From the NCBI RefSeq assembly GCF_900114675.1, contig NZ_FOZM01000004.1, forward strand, positions 38,762-102,761: 64,000 nt of DNA, in the 5' to 3' direction. The notes below the pieces were generated by a model. That model worked only from the letters and a program-made list of their open reading frames with translations. It ran no database searches and was not told where the DNA came from. This stretch comes from Yoonia litorea (GTDB taxonomy: Bacteria; Pseudomonadota; Alphaproteobacteria; Rhodobacterales; Rhodobacteraceae). The stretch's first letter is position 1. Each line of letters begins with the position of its first letter. Of the stretch, positions 10,585 to 19,430 are shown one piece after another. Both the position numbers and the translations under genes were made by a program.

Positions 10585-11892
10585 ATGTCATCAGAGAAAT
10601 CACTAAGAAGCATAAAACTGATCCGGTATCTGTGCGTCCTCGTTTTGATCGTCATACCCGTCAGCATGCTCGTCACGCCATTCGTGGACTATGCGATCAT
10701 TGAGGGACTGGACGAGAATTGGACTGTTACGAAGACGCTGTACTTCTTTTTGGTAATGGCAATGCCACTATTTGCCATCGTCGTGAATGCGATGAGATCC
10801 AAAACAGAAAAGCGCCTTATGCGCGCTATGTTCCTGGTCTTTGGCTACACGATTTGGTTGACCTACACATCTGCTCAAGAGCTTTCGTATCCTGTTTTCG
10901 GCTTTGTTTCCCTACTGGGAGCAGTGTTTGTCGCAATGATTTTCTATTGCTGCCTGCGTGATGGAAACTTGGCTCCAACCAAGGTGTTTTACGTGCTGGC
11001 CCTCTCATCGTGCCTCGTCGCGATCCCGATGCTCCAAGTCACTGCGAATGTCGCCAAATTTACGGCCCTGCGAGATGCTTTTGGCACCAGCTACATCCTT
11101 TATGGGTATGAAAACCCAAGAGCGGTCGGATGGATTGCGACATTCTCGCTTATCTTGACCAGCGTACTTCTGCTCGAACGACGCGGGGAGGAACGCTTTA
11201 TTTTGCTTCTATCGTTCGTTGCGACGATAGCTGCGGCGACACTTTTCTGGAGCGGGTCTCGTGGAGGAATTCTCGCTTTTCTAATGTCACTCGGCGTTTT
11301 CCTCGTGATGTCCCGCAATGCAACACGGTGGAGACTGGCCCATGTGATCGCCTGCGTCTTTTCCGGTCTGATACTTTCTCTATTCATGCACCTGCCGTCG
11401 CGCTCATTTGGTTTTTTCGCGCGCGTTTCCAGCTCCTTAGATGCGGAAGGAGTCGATGGATTGAGCTCTAGTCGCATGACACTTTGGAAAAACAACCTCA
11501 GCTACATTTTCGATCAACCACTGACTGGGTACGGATTGCTGCCTCACAAATATCTGCCTGGTTTGTCTGGGGGCAGCGCGCACAACATTATCATAGAGCT
11601 ATGGCTCTGGTTTGGCATTCTTCTTGGCAGTGCCGTGCTGCTCGCGCTCATCTGGCTCTGGATTGCATTGCTCCGGATTGCGCTGGCAACGAGCAACCCT
11701 CACATCAGAGCGCTTTTCGCCCTTACCACAACGTTTGCCGTTTATTGCCTCTACTCAGGCCCCTATGCGCGTACGCTACCGCTTTTGTTCGTCGGTATTT
11801 CCGTGGGTACAATTCTGGGATACGGGGCCAGGAAGCCAACAGAAGCTATCGAAGACGCGAAAAGTGCAATCCCCTCAACACAATCAAGTTGA
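10585..11892 (+). CDS. O-antigen ligase/polymerase-like membrane protein
   Basis: 435 residues with about ten predicted membrane helices. The family's long periplasmic loop lies near 280-330 and contains RMTLWKNNLSYIFDQP followed by GYGLLP and GSAHNIIIELW, the pattern of the Wzy_C/O-antigen ligase domain, where a conserved His in the S-x-H-N segment is catalytic. SGSRGG near 215 is also typical. It probably joins or polymerises glycans on lipid carriers at the outer face of the inner membrane. No glycan genes are adjacent, base composition is lower in GC than the neighbours, and it stands alone between two housekeeping genes, which suggests transfer. Confidence 0.8.
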   Translation: MSSEKSLRSIKLIRYLCVLVLIVIPVSMLVTPFVDYAIIEGLDENWTVTKTLYFFLVMAMPLFAIVVNAMRSKTEKRLMRAMFLVFGYTIWLTYTSAQELSYPVFGFVSLLGAVFVAMIFYCCLRDGNLAPTKVFYVLALSSCLVAIPMLQVTANVAKFTALRDAFGTSYILYGYENPRAVGWIATFSLILTSVLLLERRGEERFILLLSFVATIAAATLFWSGSRGGILAFLMSLGVFLVMSRNATRWRLAHVIACVFSGLILSLFMHLPSRSFGFFARVSSSLDAEGVDGLSSSRMTLWKNNLSYIFDQPLTGYGLLPHKYLPGLSGGSAHNIIIELWLWFGILLGSAVLLALIWLWIALLRIALATSNPHIRALFALTTTFAVYCLYSGPYARTLPLLFVGISVGTILGYGARKPTEAIEDAKSAIPSTQSS

Positions 11893-11992
11893 GACGCTTT
11901 CGCAGCCAGAAACCGTTCTTCTGCATCCTTGACTTGAAATCGCCTGATGAGGAAATCAGCTCACCAGTCGTTTGCGCGTTGATCTGCGCGGA

Positions 11993-12991
11993 TCAGCTAA
12001 TCCGCGCCACCACATAATCCGCCAAATCGACCAACATTTGCTTCAGTGCATGATCCGGCACGTGATCGAGCGCTGCTTTGGCTTTGTCGGCCCACGCCAA
12101 TGCGTCAACGCGTGTGCTCTCCATCGTGCCGTGTTTTGCCAGAATGGACATTGCATGCTCAAGATCGCCGTCTTCCTGACGCCCTTTCTGGATTGTCCGT
12201 TCCCAAAAGGCACGCTCGTCGGCATCCGCTTGAGCTACGGCGCGAATGACTGGCATCGTCAGCTTGCGTTCACGGAAATCATCGCCGACGTTTTTGCCAA
12301 TCGCGTTGGAACCACCGTAGTCGAGCAGGTCATCAACGATCTGGAAAGAGATACCAAGCGCGTCGCCATAATCAAAAAGCGCCTGTTTGGTCGCGGTATC
12401 CTGACCCGCAATCTCGCCGCCGACTTCCATCGCTGCAGAGAAAAGTGCAGCCGTCTTGCCACGCACGACCTTGATGTAGGTCTCTTCAGTGGTTGCCAGA
12501 TCGCTGGCGGCGGTCAGCTGCAAAACCTCGCCTTCGGCAATCGTCGCGGCCGCATTTGCCAGAATGTCGAGAATCCGCAATGAGCCGGTTTCGACCATCA
12601 ACTGGAACGACCGCGCAAACAGATAGTCACCCACCAGAACGCTTGAGGTATTATCCCACAGCAGGTTTGCCGTTGGCCGACCGCGTCGCTGTTTGCTTTC
12701 GTCCACAACATCATCGTGCAGCAAAGTCGCGGTATGAATGAACTCCACCGTTGCTGCCAAATGCACATGGTAGGGGCCGTCATAGCCACACATCCGCGCC
12801 GCCGCGAGGGTCAGCATCGGGCGCAAACGCTTACCGCCTGCCTCGACCAGATGAGCGGTCACTTCGGGAATGCGAGGGGCATGTTCCGAGGCCATGCGTT
12901 CGCGGATCAGCGCGTTGACCGAAGCCAGATCATCGGCCAGCGCCGCGGCGAGTTGTTCGTGCGGTTTGGTGGCGGCAGCGTCTAGGCTCAT
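11993..12991 (-). CDS. Long-chain polyprenyl diphosphate synthase (ubiquinone side chain)
   Basis: 332 residues from an ATG at 12991. Both aspartate-rich Mg-binding motifs are present: DDVVD at 93-97 and DDLLD at 220-224, with GGKRLRP (52-58) and RGKTAALFS as in trans-prenyltransferases. The alanine at the position before the first motif (TATLLHDDVVD) fits a long-chain product enzyme such as the octaprenyl/decaprenyl synthases; Rhodobacterales make ubiquinone-10, so a decaprenyl product is likely but not shown. It is divergent from the DUF2007 gene and convergent with the O-antigen-ligase-like gene. Confidence 0.9.
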   Translation of the reverse strand: MSLDAAATKPHEQLAAALADDLASVNALIRERMASEHAPRIPEVTAHLVEAGGKRLRPMLTLAAARMCGYDGPYHVHLAATVEFIHTATLLHDDVVDESKQRRGRPTANLLWDNTSSVLVGDYLFARSFQLMVETGSLRILDILANAAATIAEGEVLQLTAASDLATTEETYIKVVRGKTAALFSAAMEVGGEIAGQDTATKQALFDYGDALGISFQIVDDLLDYGGSNAIGKNVGDDFRERKLTMPVIRAVAQADADERAFWERTIQKGRQEDGDLEHAMSILAKHGTMESTRVDALAWADKAKAALDHVPDHALKQMLVDLADYVVARIS

Positions 12992-13047
12992 GCAAGTTTC
13001 CGTCAAGTGAATAGACAACAGGTCAACGTCATCTTAGGTCTGGATTT

Positions 13048-13266
13048 ATGAAAGAGCTCTTGCGCACCAACGACCCGACAGTCATCGCCTTTGCAACCGC
13101 CCTTTTGGACAGCGAGGGTATAGACTGGTTCACCTTCGACGTAAATATGAGCGTCCTTGAAGGCAGCATCGGCATAATGCCGCGCCGATTGATGGTCATG
13201 GACCGCGACCTGTTCATGGCCGAGGCCGTGATGCGCGATGCAGAGATCGACCTTGGCCGTGACTGA
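13048..13266 (+). CDS. DUF2007 family small protein
   Basis: 72 residues (MKELLRTNDPTVIAFATALL...). The length and the layout, an N-terminal LLRTNDPTVIAFATALLDSEGI helix-strand and a central GSIGIMPRRLMV strand, match the DUF2007 putative signal-transducing domain, a ferredoxin-like PII-related fold. Function is unknown. Its stop overlaps the GTG start of the TrmN6-like methyltransferase by 8 bp, and in alphaproteobacteria the two are commonly neighbours, often beside the polyprenyl synthase gene found here in divergent orientation. Confidence 0.82.
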   Translation: MKELLRTNDPTVIAFATALLDSEGIDWFTFDVNMSVLEGSIGIMPRRLMVMDRDLFMAEAVMRDAEIDLGRD

Positions 13267-14014
13267 AAATCTGACATGCGATGACTTTCTGGGGGGCAAG
13301 CTGCGCATCTGGCAACCGCGCTCTGGCTATCGCGCAGGTGTTGATCCGGTGCTGTTGGCTGCAGCCGTCCCTGCGCAGGCCGGTGACACCGTCCTCGAAC
13401 TGGGGTGCGGCGTCGGTGTGGCCTCACTGTGCGTGATGACGCGGGTGGCAGGCGTGAACGTGACCGGTGTCGAAGTACAGGCGGATTATGCAGCACTTGC
13501 CCTGCGCAATGCTGGTGAGAATGACTTGCCGTTCGACGTCGTGCAGGCGGACCTCCGTGCTTTGCCGTACGAAGTGCGACAGCAACAATTCACCCACGTG
13601 ATCATGAACCCCCCTTTTTTCGACCGAACACGGGGCACAGCGGCGCAGGACCCCGGACGCGATATGGCTTTGGGCGGGCAGACGAGCCTGGCCGATTGGC
13701 TTGATATTGGCATCAAACGACTTGCTCCGCAGGGTTATCTGACTGTCATTCAACGCATTGACAGACTGCCTGAGGTTCTGGCGCATATTGAAGGGCGGAT
13801 TGGCGCAATTGTTGTGGAACCAATCGCCGGACGCGCCACCAAGGCGCCCGAGAATTTTATCTTGCAGGGGCGACATTCGGGCAAGACCCCCTTTCGCCTT
13901 GCCAGACCATTGGTCATGCAGCGCGGCGACCGGCATGAAAGTGACCGCGAGGATTACACCGCGCAAGTCTCGGGGATTTTGCGGGACGGAGATGCGCTGC
14001 CCCTCTTCGATTAA
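13259..14014 (+). CDS. TrmN6-like class I SAM-dependent methyltransferase
   Basis: 251 residues from a GTG at 13259 inside the end of the DUF2007 gene. The start LTCDDFLGGKLRIWQPRSGYR and YRAGVDPVLLAA are typical of tRNA1(Val) adenine-37 N6-methyltransferases (TrmN6/YfiC). The SAM-binding motif I is ELGCGVG at 47-53, and the catalytic NPPF, which marks N6-adenine or N5-glutamine methyltransferases, is at 117-120. ALGGQTSLADWL and APENFILQG follow as in the family. tRNA methylation is inferred from the family. Confidence 0.88.
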   Translation: MTENLTCDDFLGGKLRIWQPRSGYRAGVDPVLLAAAVPAQAGDTVLELGCGVGVASLCVMTRVAGVNVTGVEVQADYAALALRNAGENDLPFDVVQADLRALPYEVRQQQFTHVIMNPPFFDRTRGTAAQDPGRDMALGGQTSLADWLDIGIKRLAPQGYLTVIQRIDRLPEVLAHIEGRIGAIVVEPIAGRATKAPENFILQGRHSGKTPFRLARPLVMQRGDRHESDREDYTAQVSGILRDGDALPLFD

Positions 14015-14130
14015 GACTTCGGCAAGATTTCGCTGCGACGATCTAGCATGGCGAAATTGCTGCCGTGCGGCGTGACTTCACGCAGACGATGTGCTGCACT
14101 TGAGCCTCAACCAACCAGAGGAGTCTTATT

Positions 14131-14298
14131 ATGAGCTTGAGTTCGCACCTGCAGGAACTGAAGAAGAAACACCAACACCTCTCGGAGCATGTTGAAAGCC
14201 TCCAGCGGAGCCCTGCGTCCGACGACCTTGAACTCGCCAAACTCAAGAAACAAAAGCTGATGCTGAAAGAAGAGATCACACGCCTCAGCGCGCACTGA
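14131..14298 (+). CDS. YdcH family (DUF465) small coiled-coil protein
   Basis: 55 residues, with GAGGAG 9 bp before the ATG. It begins MSLSSHLQELKKKHQHLSEH and ends in KKQKLMLKEEITRLSAH, the heptad-rich short coiled coil of the DUF465/YdcH family that is widespread in proteobacteria. Molecular function is unknown. The gene lies between the TrmN6-like gene and a convergent LysR gene and is followed by a strong hairpin. Confidence 0.88.
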   Translation: MSLSSHLQELKKKHQHLSEHVESLQRSPASDDLELAKLKKQKLMLKEEITRLSAH

Positions 14299-14310
14299 TC
14301 TGAAACTGAC

Positions 14311-14347
14311 GCTTTGACAGCGCGATCACAGGGGGCGCTGTCAAAGC
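14311..14347. terminator. Hairpin between the convergent ydcH-like and LysR genes
   Basis: Perfect 13-bp stem GCTTTGACAGCGC / GCGCTGTCAAAGC with an 11-nt loop. It covers the stop codon of the converging LysR gene, so it may serve both directions; no U tract follows. Confidence 0.55.
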
Positions 14348-15282
14348 AGATCGCTTGCGCGAATCAAGCGACGCCCGTCCGCAAATTTGCGGGACGCTTT
14401 GATTTCATCCATCACCCACGCCTCGAAAGCCGCGATATGGGGGCGTTTTTCGTTGCCCGGCGGACAAATGAAGCGAAACTGAGCCTCTGATATCAGACCG
14501 ACCTCGAATGGCGCGACGAGGCGTCCCGCCTCTAGCGCGCGGGTCGCCAGCGATACCCGCCCCAAAACAACGCCCGCCCCGGCGATAGCCGCATCCAACG
14601 CGTGATCTGCCTGCGAAAACCGTGGCCCGTGCGTGTCATCCAGCTCCATGCCCGCCGCTTGCGCCCACGCCCCCCAACCCATCGGGATCTTGAACGGGGC
14701 GATGGAATCGTCATGGACCAGAACCGCATCAGCCAGTTTTTCGGGTGTGTTGATCTTTTCCGCCATGGCAGGTGTCATCATCGGCGTCATCCACTCTTCG
14801 ATAAGCGGGCGCGCGTAGAGGCCCTTGTCGTGATCGATGCCGAAACGGATCGCGACATCCACCTCGTCGCGGTCAAAGTCGATCAGACGCAAGGTCGCCA
14901 GAAACCGAAGCTCGATTTCAGGATGCGCCTGCGCAAATTCATACATCCTTGGCGCAAGCCATTTTGAGGTAAAGGCAGGCCCTGCAGTCACGGTCAGAAC
15001 ACCACTATCGTTCAATCTTTTTGTTGTGCGCCATGCGGCCTGTAGCGTGGCAAAGGCGTCCCTTGCGCCTGGTGCAAGGCTGCGTCCCGCTTCTGTCAAC
15101 TCAACAGCGCGGTTCAGCCGCCGAAAGACCGGCATACCGAGGTCAGCCTCTAAAGCCTTGATTTGATATGATAATGCCGCAGGCGTCACGTTCAGTTCGG
15201 CAGCAGCTTGTGCAAATGACATATGGCGCGCAGCCGCTTCGAAGGCGCGCAACGCGGTCAGTGGAGGAAGGCGATCAGACAT
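14341..15282 (-). CDS. LysR-family regulator, GcvA type
   Basis: 313 residues. The N-terminal helix-turn-helix reads LPPLTALRAFEAAARHMSFAQAAAELNVTPAALSYQIKALE, the standard GcvA signature, followed by LFRRL-type PVFRRLNRAVELTEAG. The effector domain contains DVAIRFG and ends in GNEKRPHIAAFEAWVMDE, also characteristic of the GcvA subgroup, which regulates glycine cleavage in enterics and varied catabolic or beta-lactamase genes elsewhere. The gene faces away from the small ORF at 15402, separated by 119 bp; that small gene could be its target. Confidence 0.9.
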   Translation of the reverse strand: MSDRLPPLTALRAFEAAARHMSFAQAAAELNVTPAALSYQIKALEADLGMPVFRRLNRAVELTEAGRSLAPGARDAFATLQAAWRTTKRLNDSGVLTVTAGPAFTSKWLAPRMYEFAQAHPEIELRFLATLRLIDFDRDEVDVAIRFGIDHDKGLYARPLIEEWMTPMMTPAMAEKINTPEKLADAVLVHDDSIAPFKIPMGWGAWAQAAGMELDDTHGPRFSQADHALDAAIAGAGVVLGRVSLATRALEAGRLVAPFEVGLISEAQFRFICPPGNEKRPHIAAFEAWVMDEIKASRKFADGRRLIRASDLL

Positions 15283-15401
15283 AGATCAGTTTAATACAGC
15301 TTAACTGAAGCAATAGAAAGTCTCGTTTGTCGGGTGCACCAGAAACGCCCATATAGGATGCAGAACGAACCGAGAGACACCTCAATCGAAGGAACAGACA
15401 A

Positions 15402-15515
15402 ATGTACGAGACAACCACCAGCCCCCGCATCCGCGAAGGTATCGAACGCGCTCACAAGGAACGTGCCGAAGCCGTCCGCAAGGCATTTCGCTGGATGATC
15501 TTCCGCCACGTCTAA
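15402..15515 (+). CDS. 37-residue basic amphipathic small protein
   Basis: Short open frame starting MYETTTSPRIREGIERAHKE and ending FRWMIFRHV, with GAAGGAA 8 bp before the ATG and a strong terminator 24 bp after the stop. The sequence is one long helix rich in Arg/Lys/Glu that ends in an aromatic patch (AFRWMIF), resembling the short DUF1127-like proteins of alphaproteobacteria, though the match is not close enough to assign. It sits alone between the divergent LysR gene and convergent phaB. Ribosome site, own terminator and codon use support a real gene. Confidence 0.6.
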   Translation: MYETTTSPRIREGIERAHKERAEAVRKAFRWMIFRHV

Positions 15516-15538
15516 GCCGCGGAAATCCGCACAAAAGA

Positions 15539-15568
15539 AAAGGGCCACGCCAGAACGGCGCGGCCCTT
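15539..15568. terminator. Bidirectional terminator between the small ORF and phaB
   Basis: Stem AAGGGCCACGCC / GGCGCGGCCCTT with a short loop and one mismatch; A run on the left and TTTCTCATTTC on the right, so it can stop transcription from both sides. Confidence 0.75.
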
Positions 15569-15592
15569 TCTCATTTCGATAAGCCGAAAGGC

Positions 15593-16318
15593 TTAGGACA
15601 TATACTGTCCACCGTTCGCCGAGATGGTCGAACCTGTGACGAAACCGGCTTCGTCGGACGCCAAGAACAGAACAGCGCGCGCGATTTCAGAGGCTTCGCC
15701 AAGGCGACCGACTGGAATCTGCGGCAGGATGACTTCGTTCATCACTTTTTCTGGGATCGTGCTCATCATCTCTGTGTTGATGTAGCCAGGGGCGACAACG
15801 TTCACGGTGATACCAGCGCGTGCACCTTCCTGTGCCAGAGCTTTGGTGAAACCGATGTCACCGGCTTTGGCTGCAGCGTAGTTGGCTTGCGCAAACTGAC
15901 CCTTCTGACCATTGATCGAACTGATCGTGATGATGCGCCCGAACTTGCGCTCGCGCATACCTGGCCAGACTGGATGAGTCATGTTGAAAACACCGGACAG
16001 GTTTGTGTCGATGACTTCCTTCCACTGCTGTGGCGACATTTTGTGGAAAGGTGCATCGCGTGTGATACCGGCGTTGTTCACCAGAACATCAACAGGGCCA
16101 AGATCGGCTTCGACTTTGGCGATACCTTCGGCGCAGGCCTCGTAGTTGCCAACGTCCCACTTGTAAGTCTTGATGCCTGTTTCTTCGGTAAAGGCGGCTG
16201 CCTTTTCATCGTTGCCTGCATAAGTCGCGGCAACGGTGTAGCCTGCGTCTTTGAGTGCTGTCGAGATGGCTGCGCCGATACCGCGCGAACCACCGGTGAC
16301 GAGTGCAACACGTCCCAT
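15593..16318 (-). CDS. phaB: Acetoacetyl-CoA reductase
   Basis: 241-residue short-chain dehydrogenase that reduces acetoacetyl-CoA to (R)-3-hydroxybutyryl-CoA with NADPH for polyhydroxybutyrate synthesis. The NADPH site TGGSRGIG is at 8-15, NNAG near 80, and the active-site tyrosine and lysine are in the YAAAK block. The PhaB-specific stretch SSINGQKGQFAQANY precedes it and PVGRLGEASEIARAVLFL follows. The C-terminal TISANGGQYM is the usual PhaB end. It follows phaA with about 70 bp between them on the same strand, forming the phaAB operon; the polymerase phaC is not in the window. Confidence 0.95.
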   Translation of the reverse strand: MGRVALVTGGSRGIGAAISTALKDAGYTVAATYAGNDEKAAAFTEETGIKTYKWDVGNYEACAEGIAKVEADLGPVDVLVNNAGITRDAPFHKMSPQQWKEVIDTNLSGVFNMTHPVWPGMRERKFGRIITISSINGQKGQFAQANYAAAKAGDIGFTKALAQEGARAGITVNVVAPGYINTEMMSTIPEKVMNEVILPQIPVGRLGEASEIARAVLFLASDEAGFVTGSTISANGGQYMS

Positions 16319-16388
16319 AGTTATCTTCTCCTAAGAATTTCGTTGTGAGGTGAATAGGCGGCGCAAACATGCGCCGCCTTGATCTAGA

Positions 16389-17564
16389 TCAGGGGCGCTC
16401 AACGCAGAGAGCAACACCCATGCCGCCACCGATGCAGAGCGTGGCAAGGCCTTTCTTGGCATCGCGGCGCTTCATCTCGAACAGCAGCGTGTTCAGCACA
16501 CGGCAGCCGGAAGCACCAATGGGGTGGCCGATCGCAATCGCGCCGCCGTTGACGTTCACGATGGACGGGTCCCAACCCATGTCCTTGTTCACAGCGCAAG
16601 CCTGCGCGGCGAAAGCTTCGTTGGCTTCAACGAGGTCAAGGTCATCAACAGACCAGCCAGCCTTCTCAAGCGCTTTGCGTGACGCATAGATCGGGCCAAC
16701 ACCCATGACGGATGGGTCCAGACCGGCAGTCGCGTAAGAAGCGATACGGGCGAGCGGTTCAATGCCGCGCTTTTCAGCTTCGTCAGCCGACATCAACAGC
16801 GTCGCAGCAGCACCGTCGTTCAGACCTGATGCGTTTGCCGCAGTCACCGAACCGTCCTTTGTGAAGGCCGGACGCAGTTTCTGCATGGCTTCGATAGTCG
16901 CACCGTGGCGAATGTACTCGTCCTGATCGACGACGATATCGCCTTTGCGCGTCTTGATGGTAAACGGCATGATCTCGTCAGCGAATTTGCCAGCCTTCTG
17001 GGCTGCTTCCGCCTTGTTCTGCGATGCCACAGCGAATTCATCCTGCTGGTCGCGGCTGATCTGCCACTGCTCGGCAACATTCTCTGCCGTTTGGCCCATG
17101 TGATAGTTGTTGAAAGCATCCCACAGACCGTCGCGGATCATGGTGTCAATGTACTTCATGTCGCCCATTTTGTGACCGGCGCGCAGCGCGGCAGCATGTG
17201 GGCTGAGAGTCATGTTTTCCTGACCGCCGGCGGCAACAATCGCCGCATCGCCCAGCATGATGTGCTGTGCGCCAAGGGCAACGGCACGCAGACCGGAACC
17301 GCAGACCTGGTTAATACCCCAGGCGGCCGCTTCTTTTGGAAGCCCTGCATTGATGTGTGCTTGACGGGCAGGGTTCTGGCCTTGTGCGGCTGTCAGAACC
17401 TGTCCGAGAATTGTTTCGCTGACTTCGGATTTGTCGACGCCAGCGCGTGCGACGACTTCTTCCAACACAGCTGCGCCGAGGTCATGCGCAGGGGTGTTTG
17501 CAAAAGACCCGCCGAAGCTGCCAACAGCAGTACGGGCGGCCGATGCGATTACGACATTGGTCAT
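16389..17564 (-). CDS. phaA: Acetyl-CoA acetyltransferase (beta-ketothiolase)
   Basis: 391 residues, the standard length for biosynthetic thiolases. It condenses two acetyl-CoA to acetoacetyl-CoA. Catalytic residues are visible: the nucleophilic cysteine C88 in [11 protein letters not shown], the histidine in [12 protein letters not shown], and the second cysteine in [11 protein letters not shown]. The [11 protein letters not shown] block is also typical. It is the first gene of the phaAB operon. Confidence 0.95.
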   Translation of the reverse strand: MTNVVIASAARTAVGSFGGSFANTPAHDLGAAVLEEVVARAGVDKSEVSETILGQVLTAAQGQNPARQAHINAGLPKEAAAWGINQVCGSGLRAVALGAQHIMLGDAAIVAAGGQENMTLSPHAAALRAGHKMGDMKYIDTMIRDGLWDAFNNYHMGQTAENVAEQWQISRDQQDEFAVASQNKAEAAQKAGKFADEIMPFTIKTRKGDIVVDQDEYIRHGATIEAMQKLRPAFTKDGSVTAANASGLNDGAAATLLMSADEAEKRGIEPLARIASYATAGLDPSVMGVGPIYASRKALEKAGWSVDDLDLVEANEAFAAQACAVNKDMGWDPSIVNVNGGAIAIGHPIGASGCRVLNTLLFEMKRRDAKKGLATLCIGGGMGVALCVERP

Positions 17565-17693
17565 TATTGAGTTCCCTTCAGGCTACGTTCCCGACAGGAC
17601 GGTGCCATTTACACTTATGAGGTGCAAGACAGCCCAATCTGCCGCTTTCTCGGCCTCATACGTCGTTAACTGACGTGAGGCAACTCAATTCCC

Positions 17694-18521
17694 CTATGCG
17701 TCCAGTGCATCGCCCTCCGACGCGAATGTCGGGACACCGAACAGATATCCCTGCAGGCAATCAACCCCTATCTTCCGAAGAAATCCTGCCTCTCCAATGG
17801 TTTCGACACCATCAGCAACGGCAAACATCTCAAACTGATGGGCGACGGTGATCAGTGCCTCGGCCAGAACCTGATTGTCGGCGTCTGCGTCGATTCCGCG
17901 CACAAATCCTTTGTCGATCTTGACCAGATCGAAGAAGAAATCCTTCAAATGACGGAAGGCTGTGAAACCCGCACCGAAACCGTCGAGCGCAAAGCTGACG
18001 CCGCGCGGCTGCATTTCGTGCATGAAACGGATCACGCTTTCTGCCAGCAACATGGCCGACGTTTCATTGATCTCGAGGATCAGGCGTGGGCCGATATTGA
18101 ACCGTCCGGCGAGACCCTGATCCAGTGTCCGCCGCCATTCGCCATCACCCAACGATCGCGCTGAGACGTTGATTGATAAGCATAAATCCGGTTGGATCGC
18201 CAACGCTCGCAGCGCAAGGCGGAGTGTCGCGCAGTCGATGCGGCGCCCCAGCACGGTTTCTTCGACCAAGGGCATGAAGTGTCCGGCGGGGATCACGCGG
18301 CCCTTGGCGTCGCATAATCTGATCAACCCCTCATAAAAGGCGACTGAACCGTCAGCCTCGGCCCGGATGATCGGCTGGAAGGCAAGCCTTGCGCGTCCCG
18401 CGTCAAGCGCCGCGCCCACCAGCGTCACAAGATCCTGATCGCGACTGGCGGATGCATATGAGAACGGGTCGCCCAGCCCCCGGTCATTCATGTCGTATCT
18501 GGAGAGCGTGGCCTTTTCCAT
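17694..18521 (-). CDS. EAL-domain protein with degenerate active site
   Basis: 275 residues, almost entirely one EAL fold (about 32-270) with no sensor domain or membrane helix. Family landmarks are seen as YEGLIRL (E64), NVSARS (N118), LEINET (E150), LVKIDKGF (K201) and LQGYLFG (Q257). Two metal/catalytic positions are altered: the DDFGTG loop reads LDGFGAG, losing the second aspartate (G181), and the AEGVE motif reads ADGVE, replacing the glutamate thought to act as general base with aspartate (D237). In active c-di-GMP phosphodiesterases these are conserved, so this one is probably weak or inactive and may act by binding. Divergent from tag. Confidence 0.87.
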   Translation of the reverse strand: MEKATLSRYDMNDRGLGDPFSYASASRDQDLVTLVGAALDAGRARLAFQPIIRAEADGSVAFYEGLIRLCDAKGRVIPAGHFMPLVEETVLGRRIDCATLRLALRALAIQPDLCLSINVSARSLGDGEWRRTLDQGLAGRFNIGPRLILEINETSAMLLAESVIRFMHEMQPRGVSFALDGFGAGFTAFRHLKDFFFDLVKIDKGFVRGIDADADNQVLAEALITVAHQFEMFAVADGVETIGEAGFLRKIGVDCLQGYLFGVPTFASEGDALDA

Positions 18522-18573
18522 GTCGCGCCTTCATAGTCGTCTGAAAACATGCGTATGCCGGAGGGCCTAACAA

Positions 18574-19176
18574 GTGATTAATCATCACGAGAGATGCGGC
18601 TGGGCTGGGCCAGAGCAGATCTACATCGACTACCACGATACCGAATGGGGCGTGCCGGAGTACGACAGCCGCGCCTTGTGGGAGAAGCTGATCCTTGACG
18701 GATTTCAGGCTGGCCTGTCATGGATTACCATATTGAAAAAACGGGATAATTTCCGCGCAGCCTTTGAAGGATTCCAGCCAGAGATCATCGCCGAATGGGG
18801 CGAGGCGGACGTGCGGCGATTGCTGTGTGATGCGGGGATAATCCGGCACCGTGGCAAGATCGAAGCGACCATCGGGAATGCGCGGGCCTATCTGGAAGTC
18901 GAAGCGCGCGAGGGTTTTGACCGCTTTTTGTGGAGCTATGTCGATGGCGTGCCGCTGAGGACGACACTGAGTGATCGTGCTTTGATGCCGACGCAGTCGC
19001 CGCTGTCGGCGCAGATCAGTAAGGACTTGAAAAGAAACGGTTTCAGGTTCTGCGGCCCGACGATTGTCTATGCATTTATGGAGGCGACCGGCCTTATCAA
19101 TAACCACCTGACGGGCTGTTTTCGCCATGCCCCATGTGCCGCGATGGCACGGGATCGGGCAGAGGTTTTGGGCTAG
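18574..19176 (+). CDS. tag: DNA-3-methyladenine glycosylase I
   Basis: 200 residues from a GTG start preceded by GGAGGG. It excises 3-methyladenine from alkylated DNA. The family pattern is complete: RCGWAGPEQIYIDYHDTEWGVP at the N-terminus with the zinc-binding C8 and H21, EKLILDGFQAGLSWITILKKR with the conserved Glu/Asp-Gly-Phe-Gln-Ala, AGIIRHRGKI, and the C-terminal zinc ligands in NNHLTGCFRH. It is divergent from the EAL gene (52 bp) and is followed by the six-unit 11-bp repeat array. Confidence 0.95.
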   Translation: MINHHERCGWAGPEQIYIDYHDTEWGVPEYDSRALWEKLILDGFQAGLSWITILKKRDNFRAAFEGFQPEIIAEWGEADVRRLLCDAGIIRHRGKIEATIGNARAYLEVEAREGFDRFLWSYVDGVPLRTTLSDRALMPTQSPLSAQISKDLKRNGFRFCGPTIVYAFMEATGLINNHLTGCFRHAPCAAMARDRAEVLG

Positions 19177-19208
19177 CTGCTGCACAGGCAAAAGGCGGCA
19201 CGCAGGGC

Positions 19209-19274
19209 GTACACCAGACGTACACTGGCCGTACACAACCTGTACACAGGCTGTGCACCGGCTGTGCATACAGC
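19209..19274 (+). promoter_or_regulatory. Six-unit 11-bp GTACAC direct-repeat array (copy B)
   Basis: Six contiguous 11-bp units: GTACACCAGAC, GTACACTGGCC, GTACACAACCT, GTACACAGGCT, GTGCACCGGCT and GTGCATACAGC. Units 1-4 and 6 match copy A at 1359-1413 in the same order with only a few changes; unit 5 is extra. The array lies 33 bp after tag and 157 bp before the chosen MFS start, oriented towards the MFS gene. It looks like a helically phased operator shared by two distant loci. Confidence 0.78.
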
Positions 19275-19430
19275 CGCCAAACCGCGCAGCGCGGCGGTGG
19301 AAGCGGCTGCTGACGTATCGTGCGGCATTGGCACGCCTTAGCAGCATTCCAATGTGATCCTGCCAATCCGACCACAGTCACCTCAGAATGCGGTATTGCA
19401 CGCAGGTTGAGAAACGCAGATGCTGCCCAA

